Source: Costertonia aggregata
GTDB taxonomy: Bacteria; Bacteroidota; Bacteroidia; Flavobacteriales; Flavobacteriaceae
NCBI RefSeq assembly: GCF_013402795.1
Contig: NZ_CP058595.1
Location: 655,501-719,500 of the forward strand
Direction: 5' to 3'
DNA length: 64,000 nucleotides
Shown: positions 1 through 9,900 of the stretch, one piece after another
Layout: each line of letters starts with the position of its first letter
How positions within the stretch are numbered: position 1 is the first letter of the stretch
Notes under the pieces: generated by a model
The model's input: only the letters and a program-made list of their open reading frames with translations
What the model was told of the DNA's origin: nothing
Database searches by the model: none
Made by a program: the position numbers and the translations under genes

Positions 1-919
1 CAGAAACCAAATCAACGAACAACAACAAAAAAAAATAAGCAAAGAGCTAGAAGTACAGTATGAAACATTACAAAAGGAAAAAGAAATCCTGAACCTAAAA
101 GAAGAACAAATTCAACAAGAATCAGAACTTAAACGACAGCGAACCATTAAAACGGCTTTTCTTATCGGATTTTTGATCATTCTAATACCCATAATCGCTT
201 TGCTGTTCACCTATTATCAAAAAATACAGGCACAAAGTGAACTTTCAAAAAAGGAAAAAGAAATCAACGTACAAAAAGTAGCGTCGCTCAAACAAGAACA
301 GGAACTTAACCTTATTAAGGCATCTATCGAAGGTCAGGACGAGGAACGCAAGCGAATCGCCCAAGAATTGCATGACAGTATCGGCGGTAACCTAGCAGGT
401 ATAAAATTACAGCTTTCCAGTATATCAAAAGGTGCCGAAGAACTCAAGCCCATAAATAAGCAGATAGATGAGACCTACCAATTGGTTCGCGATATTTCAC
501 ATACCTTGATTCCAAAAAAATTTAAACAGAACGCCTTTACCGGACTCATAAAGGAATATGTTAGATCAATCGCAAATACAGGAAAATTGGAAATTGGTTT
601 TCACCCTTATCCAGAAGATGAGATAAATACCATTACCGACAGTTACCAGGCCGAGCTTTTTAAAATCATACAAGAATTAATGACCAATACCTTAAAACAC
701 GCAAACGCCGATAAAGTAGATATTCACTTGAGTAAAATCGATGATGAACTATCCTTGCTTTTTGAGGATAACGGAGAAGGCTTTGACACTTCCGACACCC
801 AAGATGGTATCGGTTTTGAAAATATGAGAAGTAGGGTAAAGGGCATGAAAGGAAACTTAAATGTAGATTCAACCAAACATAGAGGCACGGTTGTTTCAAT
901 AGAAATCCCGGTAGCATAA
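1..919 (+). CDS. Sensor histidine kinase, NarL/HisKA_3 type (5' end outside window)
   Basis: The reading frame is open to the left edge, so the N-terminus is missing. What remains is a charged coiled-coil stretch rich in Gln, Glu and Lys, one membrane helix at about 150-220 nt, a HisKA_3 phosphoacceptor box (ERKRIAQELHDS) and a HATPase_c domain with an N-box (ELMTNTLKHA), a G1 box (EDNGEGFD) and a final GIGFENMRSR block. Such kinases autophosphorylate on the His of ELHD and pass phosphate to LuxR-type regulators. The upstream coiled coil suggests a TPR or 7TM sensor N-terminus, as is common in Bacteroidota, but this is inference. The stop codon overlaps the next start (TAATG), so it is co-transcribed with the small membrane protein and regulator that follow. 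Confidence 0.9.
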   Translation, partial: RNQINEQQQKKISKELEVQYETLQKEKEILNLKEEQIQQESELKRQRTIKTAFLIGFLIILIPIIALLFTYYQKIQAQSELSKKEKEINVQKVASLKQEQELNLIKASIEGQDEERKRIAQELHDSIGGNLAGIKLQLSSISKGAEELKPINKQIDETYQLVRDISHTLIPKKFKQNAFTGLIKEYVRSIANTGKLEIGFHPYPEDEINTITDSYQAELFKIIQELMTNTLKHANADKVDIHLSKIDDELSLLFEDNGEGFDTSDTQDGIGFENMRSRVKGMKGNLNVDSTKHRGTVVSIEIPVA

Positions 920-1230
920 TGATTTACCTGTTTATCATATCAATAGCGGCAATACAAATATTGTTGTACCGATTCGCGGATAGGAAAGGTCTTGGAAGGT
1001 TGAAGATACCCGTAACCTTTCTCATACTAATTGGTCACTTCTTTATTTTTCCACAATGGTTTTATCCAAAACCGAATATGGTTGAAGGTTTCGAAGCAAG
1101 ATGCGGTATGCCCATTTTAGGTATTACGATTATATTTGTCTGTGTGGGTAGTTCAATTACATGGCTAACCTATTTAGGATATTTTATCTTTAAGAGAAAA
1201 GCTTTAAAAAATAAACAGCATGAAATATAA
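919..1230 (+). CDS. Small three-helix membrane protein between kinase and regulator
   Basis: 103 residues with three hydrophobic segments at about 1-17, 30-47 and 66-90 and a basic C-terminal tail (FKRKALKNK). No family was recognised. It overlaps the kinase stop by one base and the response regulator start by 11 bases, so translation of the three is probably coupled. The position between a histidine kinase and its regulator suggests an accessory role such as signal sensing or kinase modulation. Nothing in the sequence proves this. Confidence 0.75.
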   Translation: MIYLFIISIAAIQILLYRFADRKGLGRLKIPVTFLILIGHFFIFPQWFYPKPNMVEGFEARCGMPILGITIIFVCVGSSITWLTYLGYFIFKRKALKNKQHEI

Positions 1231-1864
1231 ATTGATAATAGCTGACGATCACAAAATGTTCATTGATGGTCTGTTAAGTATTTTAAAAGACGCCCCGGAA
1301 TTCGAGGTGGTCACCACGGCCAAAAACGGCACGCAGGTCATCAAATATTTGGATATAAACGGTGCCGATGACCTACATTTACTGGTCACGGATCTGACTA
1401 TGCCAGAAATGGACGGTATAGAACTCAACAAAATGGTCAAGGATAAATACTCTACCCTAAAGACCTTAGTGGTAAGCATGCATATTGATGGCGATATGAT
1501 AGATAAGCTCATACGCAACAATGTAGATGGCTATGTACCAAAAAACGCGGAAAAGGAAGAATTGTTGAATGCGATAAGAACCATAGTGGGCGGTGAGAAG
1601 TATTTTTCCACGGAAATTAAACGGGCCTATACCGATGCAATGTTCGAGAACAAAAAAAACGAGGAAGTTAATCTTACCGAGCGCGAAATTGAGGTTTTAA
1701 AACTAATCGCCGAAGAGAATACCACCCAAGAAATAGCCGATAAACTTTTTTTGAGCAAGCATACCATTGAAAGTTACCGGAAGAACCTTATCTCAAAACT
1801 ACAGGTTAAAAATTTGGCAGGCTTGACCAAACATGCCATTAAAATAGGGCTTTTGGACAATTGA
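1220..1864 (+). CDS. Response regulator, NarL/LuxR family
   Basis: 214 residues. The receiver domain (about 1-120) has the acidic pair (ADDH, 8-11), a phosphoacceptor Asp at about 58 (VTDLTMPEMDG) and a conserved Lys in VPKNAEKEE. The C-terminal LuxR-type HTH begins at LTEREIEVLKL and contains the recognition segment SKHTIESYRKNL. It is the expected partner of the kinase at the left edge, which starts the same overlapping gene set. All phosphorylation residues are intact. A short GC hairpin follows the stop codon. Confidence 0.93.
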   Translation: MKYKLIIADDHKMFIDGLLSILKDAPEFEVVTTAKNGTQVIKYLDINGADDLHLLVTDLTMPEMDGIELNKMVKDKYSTLKTLVVSMHIDGDMIDKLIRNNVDGYVPKNAEKEELLNAIRTIVGGEKYFSTEIKRAYTDAMFENKKNEEVNLTEREIEVLKLIAEENTTQEIADKLFLSKHTIESYRKNLISKLQVKNLAGLTKHAIKIGLLDN

Positions 1865-1880
1865 CCCCTGAAAACAGGGG
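1865..1880 (+). terminator. Hairpin after the response regulator
   Basis: CCCCTG-AAAA-CAGGGG is a perfect 6-bp stem with a tetraloop, one base after the TGA of the response regulator. The following sequence is T-rich but has no clean U-run, so it may be a weak terminator. Confidence 0.5.
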
Positions 1881-1969
1881 CTGTATTTTACCTATTTTAG
1901 GCGTAACGGGACCTAGGCCATTGCTTCATCTTTGTACTGTAATTAACAAACAACTAAAACAGTACGATT

Positions 1970-2368
1970 ATGAAATACAAAATGTTGACCATCGCCATCG
2001 CTACCCTATTCATATCCTGTAGCAATGATAAAAAGTCCAGCGAACTTGCTAAGCAAGTATCTACGTTAAAGTCTGAAATACTTTTGGAAAGCAGTATCAA
2101 AAAATCTCCTACGAGTAACGAACCGGGCAAAGATATAACGCTTACCATAACAGGAAAATCCATTATCTCGGGCACTGCTATCTTAAAGGTCTGTGACGAA
2201 AAGGGAAGGGAACTTGAGTGTGATACGTTCCCAGCCAAAAATCTTATACAAGAAGATTATAAAATGGCCAATTCCGTTCTTAAGGAAGCACACCTAAAAG
2301 AAGTTGTAGAAGGCTATTTTGTTGATGAGCTCAAAGATACCACAGACAGTACATTAGCCGGATTATAA
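1970..2368 (+). CDS. Small predicted lipoprotein of unknown function
   Basis: 132 residues. A short signal peptide ends in a lipobox (LFISC, Cys 17) followed by SNDKK, which fits a lipidated envelope protein. The rest is hydrophilic with a central beta-like segment (DITLTITGKS) and a C-terminal helical stretch. No family was recognised. A possible promoter -7 element (CATCTTTG, 1927-1934) lies 36 bases upstream. The stop is only three bases from the stop of the convergent galactokinase gene, so the two transcripts may overlap. Confidence 0.75.
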   Translation: MKYKMLTIAIATLFISCSNDKKSSELAKQVSTLKSEILLESSIKKSPTSNEPGKDITLTITGKSIISGTAILKVCDEKGRELECDTFPAKNLIQEDYKMANSVLKEAHLKEVVEGYFVDELKDTTDSTLAGL

Positions 2369-2371
2369 AAA

Positions 2372-3511
2372 CTAAAAGGCTTGGGAAACGACTTTGGTTC
2401 CCGGGCCTATAATCGCTTCAAAAGGAATAAGCGACCTATTGAATTTTTTGAGATAGGCATCGGAAGCAGATGCAACAAAGTCCTCAACAGCGCTTTCGTG
2501 AACAATATTCAGAACGCAGCCACCAAAACCACCGCCGGTCTGCCTTGCTCCCAGCACATTGGGGTTATTCTTAGAAAAATCGACCAAAAAGTCGGACTCC
2601 ACACAGCTTACCTCGTATAACCGGCTTAGACCATCGTGCGCCATGTACAATAATGTACCAAGTTTATCAAAATCGTTTGTTTTCAATGCCTCGGCAGCCG
2701 CAATGACCCTTTTATTTTCATCGATTATAAAAGAACACCTATCATAGACTTTTCCTGCCATTTTACTTTTGTGTTCCTCTAACATTTTTCTTGTGATATC
2801 CCGTAAAGAATTTACCTTGGGATAGCTTTTTTTTATAATAGCTACCCCGTCCGCACATTCCGCTTTTCTAACGTTATACTCACTGGATGCCAAATTGTGC
2901 GATACATTGGTATTGAGCATAATGATTTTATAGGGATTAAAATCAACCGGAATGTAATTATGCTCTAAAGATGTACAATCCAACAGGATTACATGGTCTT
3001 TTTTACTCATGACCGATGCAAACTGATCCATGATCCCACATTGCGTACCCACGTATGTATGTTCCGCAGTTTGTGAGAGCTCAACAATATCCCGTTTGCT
3101 CAACTCTAAGGAAAAAAGCTCGTTCAATCCAAAGGCCAGACCACATTCCAGAGCTGCGGAAGAGCTAAGTCCCGAGCCCCCCGGTAAGTTACTATCAATT
3201 ACGCAGTCAAACCCTTGCAGCTTATCCGAACGCTTGCCGATTTCGTGTAAAACGCCCAAAATATAATTTTCCCACTCCGTTTTGCTTCGAGAAATCCAAG
3301 CCAGGTTTACGGTAAAACCAACATCGTATGTTTTGCTGTACACATTACAAGTATCTTGTGAATTATTCCTGCAAAACTTAAAAACTATTTTTTTGGAAAT
3401 GGCAGTGGGTAGAACATAACCCATATTATAATCGGTATGCTCCCCGATAATATTTATTCTGCCGGGGGAATCAATCACAAGTTCAGGAACAAAATTTTCT
3501 ATGAATTTCAT
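2372..3511 (-). CDS. galK: Galactokinase
   Basis: About 379 residues when started at the ATG giving MKFIENFVPEL. The longer open frame adds 30 residues read out of the upstream transporter 3' end and is unlikely. It phosphorylates galactose at C1 with ATP, the first Leloir step, in the cytoplasm. GHMP kinase signatures are present: the galactokinase motif GRINIIGEHTDYN near the N-terminus, the phosphate-binding loop LPGGSGLSSSAALE and the C-terminal GGGFGGC motif. It is the last gene of the locus, 20 bp after the symporter and in line with the GH36 enzyme, so it would consume galactose released and imported by its neighbours. Confidence 0.96.
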   Translation of the reverse strand: MKFIENFVPELVIDSPGRINIIGEHTDYNMGYVLPTAISKKIVFKFCRNNSQDTCNVYSKTYDVGFTVNLAWISRSKTEWENYILGVLHEIGKRSDKLQGFDCVIDSNLPGGSGLSSSAALECGLAFGLNELFSLELSKRDIVELSQTAEHTYVGTQCGIMDQFASVMSKKDHVILLDCTSLEHNYIPVDFNPYKIIMLNTNVSHNLASSEYNVRKAECADGVAIIKKSYPKVNSLRDITRKMLEEHKSKMAGKVYDRCSFIIDENKRVIAAAEALKTNDFDKLGTLLYMAHDGLSRLYEVSCVESDFLVDFSKNNPNVLGARQTGGGFGGCVLNIVHESAVEDFVASASDAYLKKFNRSLIPFEAIIGPGTKVVSQAF

Positions 3512-3531
3512 CAAAACCGACAATCCAAAAA

Positions 3532-5190
3532 TTAAAAAATAAAGTACGTGCTTAAGACCAATAGGGTAATCAAGCCGCCTACGGCCCAGGCATATTTCCA
3601 AGGTGTGGTATCTATAACATCGGTAATTTTTGGCACATAAACAGTTGTTTTGGGCTTGACAAGGCCTACAACCAACATGATAATGATATTCACAACAAAA
3701 AGGATACCCATTACGTGAAGAAAGTGAGGATATGCTTCCGCCTTAATTATCGCCAATTGCGCAACATCTGTAATACCCTCTGCCGCTGCATTGGCAAGTG
3801 CACCGTTGACCATGTTGGGTTCGAGTACCAACAGACTGCACAAGTACATCAACACCCCTCCTATCAAAACGATTTTCGCACCGATAGCCGGCACTTTTTT
3901 CGTAAGAATACCAATTAGAACAACCGCTAAAATCGGCACACTTAAACTGCCCAGTGCTTGTTGTATATAAGAAAACAAACCATCCGGTGCATATCTGATA
4001 AATGGAGCGATAGACATGGAAACAATGGCCAGACCTAGCCCAAATCGTTTACCGGCTTTTACCGTTTGTAATTCGGTCGCTTGGGGCTTAAAGAATTTTT
4101 TATAGAGATCAAAACCAAAAAGCGTTGCACTACTGTTCAGCAAACTATTGAACGAGCTTAAAATGGCCCCAAACAAAACTGCGGCAAAGAAACCCAATAG
4201 GCTACCGGGCAAGACCCTCCTCACCAATTCTGGATAAGAGGCATCTGCGTCGGTAAATTCTGCTCCAAACATGTTATAGGCAATAATACCGGGCAAAACC
4301 ACGATCACAGGTATCAAAAACTTGACAAAAGCAGCCAATAAAACTCCTTTTTGGCCTTCTTTTAAGCTTTTTGCACCAAAAACACGTTGTAAGATAGATT
4401 GGTTGGTACCCCAATAATACATTTGGGCAATCATCATTCCCGTAAAGATTGTCCCAACCGGTATGGAAGAAGTAACATCGCCCGTTACATCAAATTTATC
4501 TTGGTTTTCAGACCATAATTTAGCCAATCCACCTGTAATGCTACCATCGTCGCTGATCATTATCAACCCAAAATAAGGAATCAGCAAACCACCGACCAAC
4601 AGGCCTATGGCATTGACCAAATCTGATACGGCCACAGCTTTCAATCCCCCGTAAATTGCATAAACAATACCTATTAGACCAATACTCCAAACACATACCC
4701 AATAACATGCGGTTTCAGATATACCCAAGGTTTCAGGCAATTGAAACATAGTGATAAAAGCCTTGGAACCGGCATAGAGTATGGTTGGCAATAAAACAAT
4801 GCCAAAAGCTATCAAGAACAATACGGATAGGATTGCCTTAGTATTCTCATCAAAACGCCCTTGTATGAACTCGGGTATTGTGGTTATCCCCTTTTTCATG
4901 TATTTGGGCAAAAACCATACGGCAGTGATTACCATAGCGATTGCGGCAAGGGTCTCCCAAGCCATTACAAGAATACCTTCACTAAAGGCTTGGCCATTTA
5001 ACCCTACAATCTGTTCTGCGGATAGGTTCGTAAGCAATAATGATCCGGCTATGGTTATGGCTCCTAAACTTCTTCCGCCCAAATAGTAGCCATCCGCCGA
5101 TTTTTCATTTGTTTTTCGTGTAGCGTACCAAGCGATGCCAGCTACCAATAAGGTAAAGCCTAAAAAAGAGATAATGGATAATGTCCCCAT
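3532..5190 (-). CDS. Sodium/solute symporter (SSS family), probable galactose transporter
   Basis: 552 residues with about 14 hydrophobic segments, the usual size of SGLT-type symporters. Recognisable SSS features are GYYLGGRSLG near residue 35 and the sodium-site region LTNLSAEQIVGLNGQAF. The length and neighbours match vSGLT, the sodium/galactose symporter of Vibrio. It lies in the inner membrane and probably brings galactose or another monosaccharide into the cytoplasm. It is followed 20 bp later by galactokinase and preceded 12 bp earlier by the alpha-galactosidase, which supports galactose as substrate. Substrate assignment is inference from context. Confidence 0.92.
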   Translation of the reverse strand: MGTLSIISFLGFTLLVAGIAWYATRKTNEKSADGYYLGGRSLGAITIAGSLLLTNLSAEQIVGLNGQAFSEGILVMAWETLAAIAMVITAVWFLPKYMKKGITTIPEFIQGRFDENTKAILSVLFLIAFGIVLLPTILYAGSKAFITMFQLPETLGISETACYWVCVWSIGLIGIVYAIYGGLKAVAVSDLVNAIGLLVGGLLIPYFGLIMISDDGSITGGLAKLWSENQDKFDVTGDVTSSIPVGTIFTGMMIAQMYYWGTNQSILQRVFGAKSLKEGQKGVLLAAFVKFLIPVIVVLPGIIAYNMFGAEFTDADASYPELVRRVLPGSLLGFFAAVLFGAILSSFNSLLNSSATLFGFDLYKKFFKPQATELQTVKAGKRFGLGLAIVSMSIAPFIRYAPDGLFSYIQQALGSLSVPILAVVLIGILTKKVPAIGAKIVLIGGVLMYLCSLLVLEPNMVNGALANAAAEGITDVAQLAIIKAEAYPHFLHVMGILFVVNIIIMLVVGLVKPKTTVYVPKITDVIDTTPWKYAWAVGGLITLLVLSTYFIF

Positions 5191-5202
5191 GTATTGGTTG
5201 TT

Positions 5203-6975
5203 TTAATTGGTTATCAGTCGTAACTGAGCCATACCGCAAAAGGGAACTCGTAGAGAATTAACACCTTTATTTAAGATAAAAGGTTCTTCTCTGATCAATT
5301 TTCCTTCGCAATTAAAAATTTGGCAATTAAATGTACCAAAATTATGGTTAGCAACAAGTACTAAAAGTTCAGAAGGTTTCACATTTAGGATATCTATTTG
5401 ATGAAAAGGTGTTTCAAGTACTACAAAGTTGTTTTCAAAAACCCCGATTATGGCTTTATTGTCCGACGTAACTTTTTTAATAGGGTAGTTGGTCATGGGT
5501 GAGGTTGGCGTAAAATCACCCGCTAACAATAACCTTGAGTTTTTATCCCAAAAATTCGTGTAAAACTTGATCATGTTTATATGTGCTACTGGAGCTTTGT
5601 GCAACATAACCGAAATTTGCGGTACCCCGAACATGGTATTTAAATAATGAAGTGCGGCATTCTCGACTGGCTCATCAAAATGCCAAGTCACCATATCGGA
5701 GTGCACTGCGGTATCGCCACATAACATTTTGATGTCCGCTATACGCACGCGATTCATCGTATAATCGCCAGGACAATCAAAAGCACGAAGCATATTGCCA
5801 TATTTTCGCATCGCGGGACCGGTGTATTTTTGCCTAAATTCTATGAAAATATCTGGATTTACCTTTTTGACCTCATCGCTTACTTGGGTCAACAAAGCAT
5901 CAACGGCATCATTGATAGAGGAAAAATCACGTTCTGGATCCAGCTCAAAATTAGTATCGGGATACGCTTTAAAATCATCGATAAAATCCAATTTAAACCC
6001 ATCAAGTCCCCAATCTTTCGCAGCTGCGACATAAATACTTACCAAGTAATTTCTGACTTCAGGGAATCTGGGATCAAAGACCGGGGCCCATCTATGGTTT
6101 TCGGTCAAAAATTTTCCCTTGAACCTTTGATAGGCCTTAGACTTTGTCCCACAAAAAGGAACGGAATACCAAAGACCTACTTTCATTCCCAAGCTTTGCA
6201 TATTTTTTACCAGAGCCCCAAAATCCCCAAAACGTTCCGATTGCCAATCACCCGTATAATCATAACCACGGTTATTGTCCCTGGTTTGCCAACCATCGTC
6301 TATGATTATCGCCTCAAAACCAATCGCCTTTGCCAAACGACATTCTTTAAGCAGCACTGTTTCGTCCAGGTTTTGATGAAATTGATACCAAGTGGAATAC
6401 AGAGGTTTTTTTGCAATCGCTGGAACGTGAGAGGGTTTTAGTGCAGAAAAGGTTTCCCACCAGATGGCCGTTTCTTTTAAAGCTTGCGAAAAATGAATGT
6501 TCCTGTAATCAACCCTGACCTCGATACTGAAATCCGAGATAGCATATTTACATTCGGTAAAAAGAATGATTTTACAATAGATGTTATCGTCTTCTTCCCT
6601 ATATTTTGCTCCAAGCTCTATCTTATTGATGGCATTTGAACAAGAAAAGCAAAGGACGTTCTCATCTGTGTTGCCAAAGAGTGAAATCACGGGAGAATCT
6701 ATTGAGATTCTCGATTCATGATTATCCAGTTCCCAATCGGCCTCAATTCGCTTTGAGAAATCCGATGTGGGTTTCCAGACCCCTTTTACGTTCAACGCTG
6801 GCGTCTTCCATTCTAAAACTATTGGTTCCGGGATGAACTTTTCATCGGGTCGCAAATCTATTTTGTAAATCACCAAGTCATTTTCCTCAGAAACAACCTG
6901 TATTGTACATTCGGTTTTGTTCTCATTTTTAACAACCCTTATATCTTCCCTAATTTTCTGCGCTACACTACTCAT
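5203..6975 (-). CDS. Glycoside hydrolase family 36-like alpha-galactosidase
   Basis: 590 residues. An N-terminal beta-sandwich region (about 1-180) precedes a (beta/alpha)8 barrel with IIIDDGW (224-229), WYSVPFCG, the nucleophile motif FKLDF (Asp 330) and a later RAFDCPGD stretch (Asp 400) where the acid/base is expected. These are hallmarks of the GH27/GH36 retaining alpha-galactosidase clan. No signal peptide is obvious, so it may act in the cytoplasm or be exported another way. It overlaps the upstream FG-GAP gene by 8 bp and lies 12 bp before the symporter. A close GH36 activity such as alpha-N-acetylgalactosaminidase cannot be excluded. Confidence 0.88.
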   Translation of the reverse strand: MSSVAQKIREDIRVVKNENKTECTIQVVSEENDLVIYKIDLRPDEKFIPEPIVLEWKTPALNVKGVWKPTSDFSKRIEADWELDNHESRISIDSPVISLFGNTDENVLCFSCSNAINKIELGAKYREEDDNIYCKIILFTECKYAISDFSIEVRVDYRNIHFSQALKETAIWWETFSALKPSHVPAIAKKPLYSTWYQFHQNLDETVLLKECRLAKAIGFEAIIIDDGWQTRDNNRGYDYTGDWQSERFGDFGALVKNMQSLGMKVGLWYSVPFCGTKSKAYQRFKGKFLTENHRWAPVFDPRFPEVRNYLVSIYVAAAKDWGLDGFKLDFIDDFKAYPDTNFELDPERDFSSINDAVDALLTQVSDEVKKVNPDIFIEFRQKYTGPAMRKYGNMLRAFDCPGDYTMNRVRIADIKMLCGDTAVHSDMVTWHFDEPVENAALHYLNTMFGVPQISVMLHKAPVAHINMIKFYTNFWDKNSRLLLAGDFTPTSPMTNYPIKKVTSDNKAIIGVFENNFVVLETPFHQIDILNVKPSELLVLVANHNFGTFNCQIFNCEGKLIREEPFILNKGVNSLRVPFCGMAQLRLITN

Positions 6976-9900
6976 TCCCAGATTTTTTGTTCAACTCAAA
7001 TATTTTTGGTTCTTTGTTGTTTTGCCCGGCAAGAAACAAACTGCGGTCTTGCCTATCCTTAATTTCAATCAATTGACTTGTATGGCCGGGCAAATAAAAA
7101 CCACTTTCTTTTGAGGGTAACACTTTAAACTTTCCAGAGCCGAAACCCTCTAAAAAGATGCCTGTTAAACCATCATACCCCCCAAAATGGGTTTCTGCAT
7201 AAAAATCGTTGCCTGCCAGCAAAACATCTAAATTTTTGTCATTATTGAGGTCTTTGACCAAAAAGGAATTGATAGGGCCTACTTGGCATGCTTTCGGCAA
7301 CGGAATAAGTTTAAAACTACCTTGCCCAAGATTTTCAAGATACGAGCTTTCAGAAATATGGGCTTTTAAAGTGACCTCATCAATATGGTCAATATTTAAA
7401 AGCGTTCTAAAATCTACCTCGGCAAACTGTTCATACGTTTGATATTTGCCTTTTAAGGACACTAATTGCTTCATAACATCGTCCCTGGAATGTAGCGGCA
7501 TAAGTTTTTTTTCGTCTTTTGTAGTATAATAAACCGCAATGAGGGGGTCAATACTACCGTTGCCATCATAGTCTTGATTGTAGATATAAGCAGGATGTTT
7601 CTGAGTGGGGTCTATAAAATTATTTGATCCTTGATTTGCGATCAAAAAGTCTAAATCGCCATCGTTGTCGAAATCGCCTTGAGCGATAGAGCGCCACCAT
7701 CCATTGGAAACTATTGTTTCTCCATTTTCATTTTTTATTTGAACGTCCCATTTTCTTAAGGTTCCCGAATGATTTTTAAAAACCAGTATTGACATCCAAT
7801 CGCCAACGAGTACCAAATCGCTCCATCCGTCATTGTCGATATCTGCCCAAACTGCATCTTTGACCATACCGGAATTAGCTAAAGACTTGACCGCTGTCTC
7901 TGTAAAAAAACCATTTTCATTCGATAAAAGGTAATTGCAAGGCGTTTCCGGATAGTTTCCGGGAACAATATTAGCGCCTACGAATATATCAACATCGCCG
8001 TCTTTGTCATAATCAAAAGGTTTTACGCAACTCGTAGCCGATCTATTCGCAGGTAATGTATGGGTCGTTAATGCAAACCCATTATCGCCCAGGTTTTCAT
8101 ACAACCTATCTGCATATTCGGGTGCTCCTTTGTTAAATTCATTGCCACCGCTTGCAACATAAAGATCCAAGTCTTCATCAGAATCGTAATCTATAAAAAT
8201 GGCTGCCATATCCTCATAAATGGAATCCAGTTTTTGTACTTGAACATATCTATTTTGTTCGTTAAGTGCCCACAAAGTTCCCGGTATTCCTTTGCTGCCT
8301 CCTATAAATAACTCATCTCCCCTAATACCATTAATATTTGCACTGGCGAAGCAAGGACCTTGTTTTGAATGCTGCGTCAACAATAATTGCTGCGAGAGAT
8401 AATCATTGGACACATTTTCCCGATGGGTAAAGGACAATATGTCGCTATTTAAAGTAAATAGTTTATTGTTATCCAAATGGTGGGTTTTTTCTTTTTTAGC
8501 CTTCGTAATTTCTAAAGTCATGGTTTGGTTTGAAGCGATGTTCTTTAATCTGGTAACCGCTCCCGTTGGCCATTTAACCTCTAAGGAATCAATTTTTTTG
8601 TTTTTTACCCCAAAGAAAACAATGGGGTCTACGGAAGACAAATACCCTCTAACAACAGACTGAAAATGCGTCTGGGGTTTTCCCTGATTCCAAATAGTGA
8701 CCTTTGCACCTATGGCATGTTTATTTTGGGACGAACCGTTAAGTCGTATTTTTAGATACCTAAAGCTTTTCTTGGATGAGGCATTGTTTTTTAAGATAAA
8801 AGCCTTTTCGTTGATATTGTTTATGATCAGATCTAAATCACCATCCAAGTCCAAGTCCGAAAAGGCGGCACCGTTGGACAGTGAAACTTTTTCATCGCTC
8901 CATAGTAAAGAAACATCTTCAAAGTTTAAATTCTCACTGTTCTCAAAAAAGATATTTTGAAGTTTGACAGCCCTTTGCCTAGAAACCAACTCTTTGATTT
9001 TTTTATCCCTGCTTTCAACCGTTCCAAAGGCATTGCTTTGTTTGGTATAATTTATAAAATCCAAATTTGTGATATCTAGCCCGTAACCATTGGTCACAAA
9101 AACGTCTTTGTCACCATCTGCGTCAAAATCTGCCAATAAAGGGGCCCAGCTCCAATCTGTTCTTGATACGTTGGCCATAAAAGCTACATCGGTGAAATTA
9201 ACTTTGCCAAAATCTTCAAAACCATTGTTAAGTTGCAAGGTATTACGCATGTATTGTGGTGTGTAGCCATTCTTAAGTGCCAGCATATATTTATCATAGT
9301 TCATGGCACCTATCATGGTCTTTAGCCTTTTATAGTTAGAGGGAAGCATGTCCAAAACCATAATATCCGGATAGGTATCGTTATTGATATCGGCAATATC
9401 AACGCCCATGGCATTATAGGTTTCATGTGCCAACATGGTTGATGATGATTCCTTGAATTTGGATGAGGTACTATCACCTGAACCCACATTTAGATATAAT
9501 AGGTCATTTGTTATAAAATCGTTTGAAACATATACATCTACCCTGCCATCATTATTAAAATCGTTGATTCCCACTCCAAGGCCAAAACCTTTTTGAGATC
9601 CTTTCGCCTCTTCGGTAACGTCAGTAAATACCGGATGTGGATATTTATCTGATGTATCGTTGCGTAAAAGCACGTCGTTTAAATGTTTAGGGAAATAACG
9701 TTTAGGTATAGGAGAATTTTTGTCAAATCTTACATTTCCGTTTCTGACGATGTAGGCATCCAAATCACCGTCTAAATCATAATCAAAAAAAACAGTCTGT
9801 TGCGAATATTCTGAGTCATCAAGGTTATATTCTTTGGCTTGCTCTATAAATTCGGGGATACCTTTTTTATTGATTCCTTGGTTTATGAAAAGTAGATTAC

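Noticed and set aside
3512-3601. 30-residue N-terminal extension of galactokinase
   Set aside because: It lies within the 3' end of the symporter gene in another frame, and galactokinases start right before the VPELVIDSPGRIN-type region.
5830-6441. 203-codon plus-strand frame inside the GH36 gene
   Set aside because: The opposite strand encodes a clear glycosidase with catalytic motifs, so this is a shadow frame.
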